Positions 62,930-64,000 of a stretch of DNA of 64,000 bases are shown here, in pieces. Position 1 is the stretch's first letter. Each line of letters begins with the position of its first letter. The notes under the pieces were generated by a model that was given only the letters and a program-made list of their open reading frames with translations, searched no databases and was not told where the DNA came from. Source of the stretch: Bacillota bacterium (GTDB taxonomy: Bacteria > Bacillota > Clostridia > Lachnospirales > Lachnospiraceae); assembly GCA_023439505.1 (NCBI GenBank), contig JAEXNR010000011.1:168818-232817 (forward strand). The letters run 5' to 3'. Position numbers and translations under genes: made by a program.

Positions 62930-63217
62930 AGTACTACACCTCCATAGGTTATAAGTCAACTGTTACATGGTTTCTATTGCTTTCATTGTTTCATATGCGT
63001 GAGCCTATTTATTACAAATCCGAAAGTTCTCGGAGAAATAAAAAGGGGTGGATAAAGAATATCCACCCAAATGCACAATCACATAATGATCTTCTTAACA
63101 AGATCCATTAAAATCTTATTTGCATTAACCCGTTCACAGTAAATCTCTTTACGCTATGGGTGAGAGATGGATTCTCTTCTTTGTACCTTGTTGATACTGT
63201 CACGCAGTATTCACAGC
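62930..63217 (-). promoter_or_regulatory. Leader of infC-rpmI-rplT with attenuator
   Basis: About 290 bases of transcript precede infC. It contains paired segments (for example around GAGAATCC/GGATTCTC-like region near 63160-63180) and a complete intrinsic terminator at 63035-63068, well upstream of infC. This is the arrangement of the L20-binding leaders in Firmicutes, in which excess L20 favours the terminator. I identify the layout, not the exact Rfam match. Confidence 0.6.
63035..63068 (-). terminator. Attenuator terminator in the infC leader
   Basis: On the minus strand GGGTGGATATT/ATCCACCC forms a GC-rich 8- to 9-bp stem with a short loop, followed by CTTTTTATTTC. It lies about 105 bases upstream of the infC start and 150 bases after the promoter. 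Confidence 0.85.
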
Positions 63218-63223
63218 TTATAT

Positions 63224-63253
63224 AATATAACACACCTACCAAGCTGTTGTCAA
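63224..63253 (-). promoter_or_regulatory. Promoter of infC-rpmI-rplT
   Basis: On the minus strand TTGACA (63253-63248), 18 bases, TATATT (63229-63224). Confidence 0.7.
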
Positions 63254-63290
63254 CTGGTTTTCTTGTATTATTAAAAATATATGTTGCAAA

Positions 63291-63917
63291 TCAGCCCACC
63301 TGCAGTCCGGATTTCTTGACGAAAATCTCAATCGCTTTTGATACCGAGGTTCCTACCACAAAGCAGATCAAGGCTTCCAGCAGCCCGTTCAGACCCACAA
63401 ACAGGATTACAAAATGGAACGCATTCGTGGCACCCGTAGCTGTAACAAAATCCTGGATATACTCGGTATTAAAAAATATAGCGATCAAAGCAGTCATGAA
63501 GAATAGTGTATTCAGCAGCGGCCCTGCCAAATTCGCTGCCGCATGGGAGAATACATTGGGTTTATCCACTTTCTTCATACCCTTGTAAACCAGCCCTGCC
63601 AGCCATCCCATCAATATCCGCGGCACCAGGCACAGCACCAAGGTTCCGACAAAGCTGATACTGAGTAATGCCGTTCCAAAAGGGCTCATGCCAAAGCATT
63701 GGATAAAACTGGTTAACCCAAATACTCCGCCAAGGATCGCTCCTGCCCCGGGTCCAAGAATAACCGCCCCAACAGTAACCGGGATCACCAGCAGGGTTAT
63801 CTCCAGCCCCGGAGTACGGATATAGCCCAGAGGGGTGAAGGTCATCAGCAGGATAATTGCCGCAAAGAGTGCAAGCTGCACCATTTTTAAAGTCTTTTTG
63901 TTTGTAATTGTTTTCAT
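63291..63917 (-). CDS. ECF transporter S component (substrate-binding membrane subunit)
   Basis: A 208-residue membrane protein from the ATG at 63917 (GGAGGAAA upstream; an ATG-like start four codons earlier lacks spacing). Six hydrophobic segments; the first loop LGYIRTPGLEITLLVIPVTVGAVILGPGAGAILGGVFGL is typical of energy-coupling-factor S components of the PF12822 group, which bind vitamins such as pantothenate, folate or others. Specificity is not readable, and the shared EcfA/EcfT module is elsewhere. GGTCAAT/ATTGACC (63959-63990) upstream forms an 18-base-spaced inverted repeat of unknown meaning. Confidence 0.87.
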   Translation of the reverse strand: MKTITNKKTLKMVQLALFAAIILLMTFTPLGYIRTPGLEITLLVIPVTVGAVILGPGAGAILGGVFGLTSFIQCFGMSPFGTALLSISFVGTLVLCLVPRILMGWLAGLVYKGMKKVDKPNVFSHAAANLAGPLLNTLFFMTALIAIFFNTEYIQDFVTATGATNAFHFVILFVGLNGLLEALICFVVGTSVSKAIEIFVKKSGLQVG

Positions 63918-64000
63918 ATTTTCCTCCAATCTGATTGTTCCAATCTAACTATAGTATTGGTCAATTTGCGATTGAATAATTTCATTGACCGATATATGCC

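Overview
The window looks like a chromosomal segment of a low-to-medium GC, spore-forming anaerobic Firmicute, most probably a member of the Lachnospiraceae (Clostridia). Support comes from the style of the proteins (YesM/AraC two-component systems, several carbohydrate ABC uptake systems, Csp-like S8 subtilases, rubrerythrin), strong AGGAGG ribosome binding sites and consensus sigma-A promoters. Most genes lie on the minus strand. No phage, insertion sequence or CRISPR array was seen.

Layout. 1-2.8 kb: two-component system (response regulator cut by the window edge, histidine kinase). 2.9-11.8 kb: greA-like gene, a metallophosphoesterase, an unrecognised AlkZ-like protein, an HD 5'-nucleotidase, uvrB-uvrA behind a LexA-like box, and rubrerythrin. 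12-19.4 kb: heterodimeric ABC exporter with a transglutaminase-like protein, YaiI-type protein, shikimate-kinase-like protein, DMT exporter, glyoxalase-fold protein. 19.6-28.9 kb: one LacI-controlled sugar operon (GH9 hydrolase, ROK kinase, NagB-like deaminase, binding protein, two permeases) that reads as a cytoplasmic glucosaminide pathway. 29-35 kb: a compact flavin-based electron-transfer operon: an NDH-2 NADH dehydrogenase fused to a DoxX-like membrane domain, a polyprenyl diphosphate synthase, a two-repeat FMN-binding-like lipoprotein and an ApbE flavin transferase. 35.4-45 kb: sialic-acid-type operon (binding protein, two permeases, NanA-like lyase, FAD oxidoreductase, YhcH) with a GntR/LacI-hybrid regulator and a divergent GH20 hexosaminidase. 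45-46.6 kb: two divergent lipoproteins carrying the same putative flavinylation motif as the NDH-2 fusion. 46.6-46.9 kb: tRNA-Gln preceded by a 52-bp tandem repeat. 47-57.8 kb: amidohydrolase, CDF metal exporter, membrane GDPD, iron alcohol dehydrogenase, DUF4097 lipoprotein, CPBP protease, D,D-carboxypeptidase, and a LiaF-like/DUF4097 pair. 57.9-61.4 kb: tandem S8 subtilases, one lacking the catalytic serine. 61.7-63.3 kb: infC-rpmI-rplT with an upstream attenuator and an AUU start for infC. 63.3-63.9 kb: ECF transporter S component.

The strongest candidate for a little-described system is the flavin system. The motif DAVSSA(T/S), which resembles the sequence that ApbE enzymes modify with FMN, occurs twice in the loop between the first two DoxX-like membrane segments of the NDH-2 fusion, once at the end of a small FMN_bind-like lipoprotein and once in the linker of an unrelated beta-rich lipoprotein; a degenerate form occurs twice in the lipoprotein next to apbE. 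This suggests one ApbE serving several extracytoplasmic carriers, with electrons entering from NADH through a quinone or directly.

All calls are from reading the sequence and from knowledge of the families; no database search was possible.
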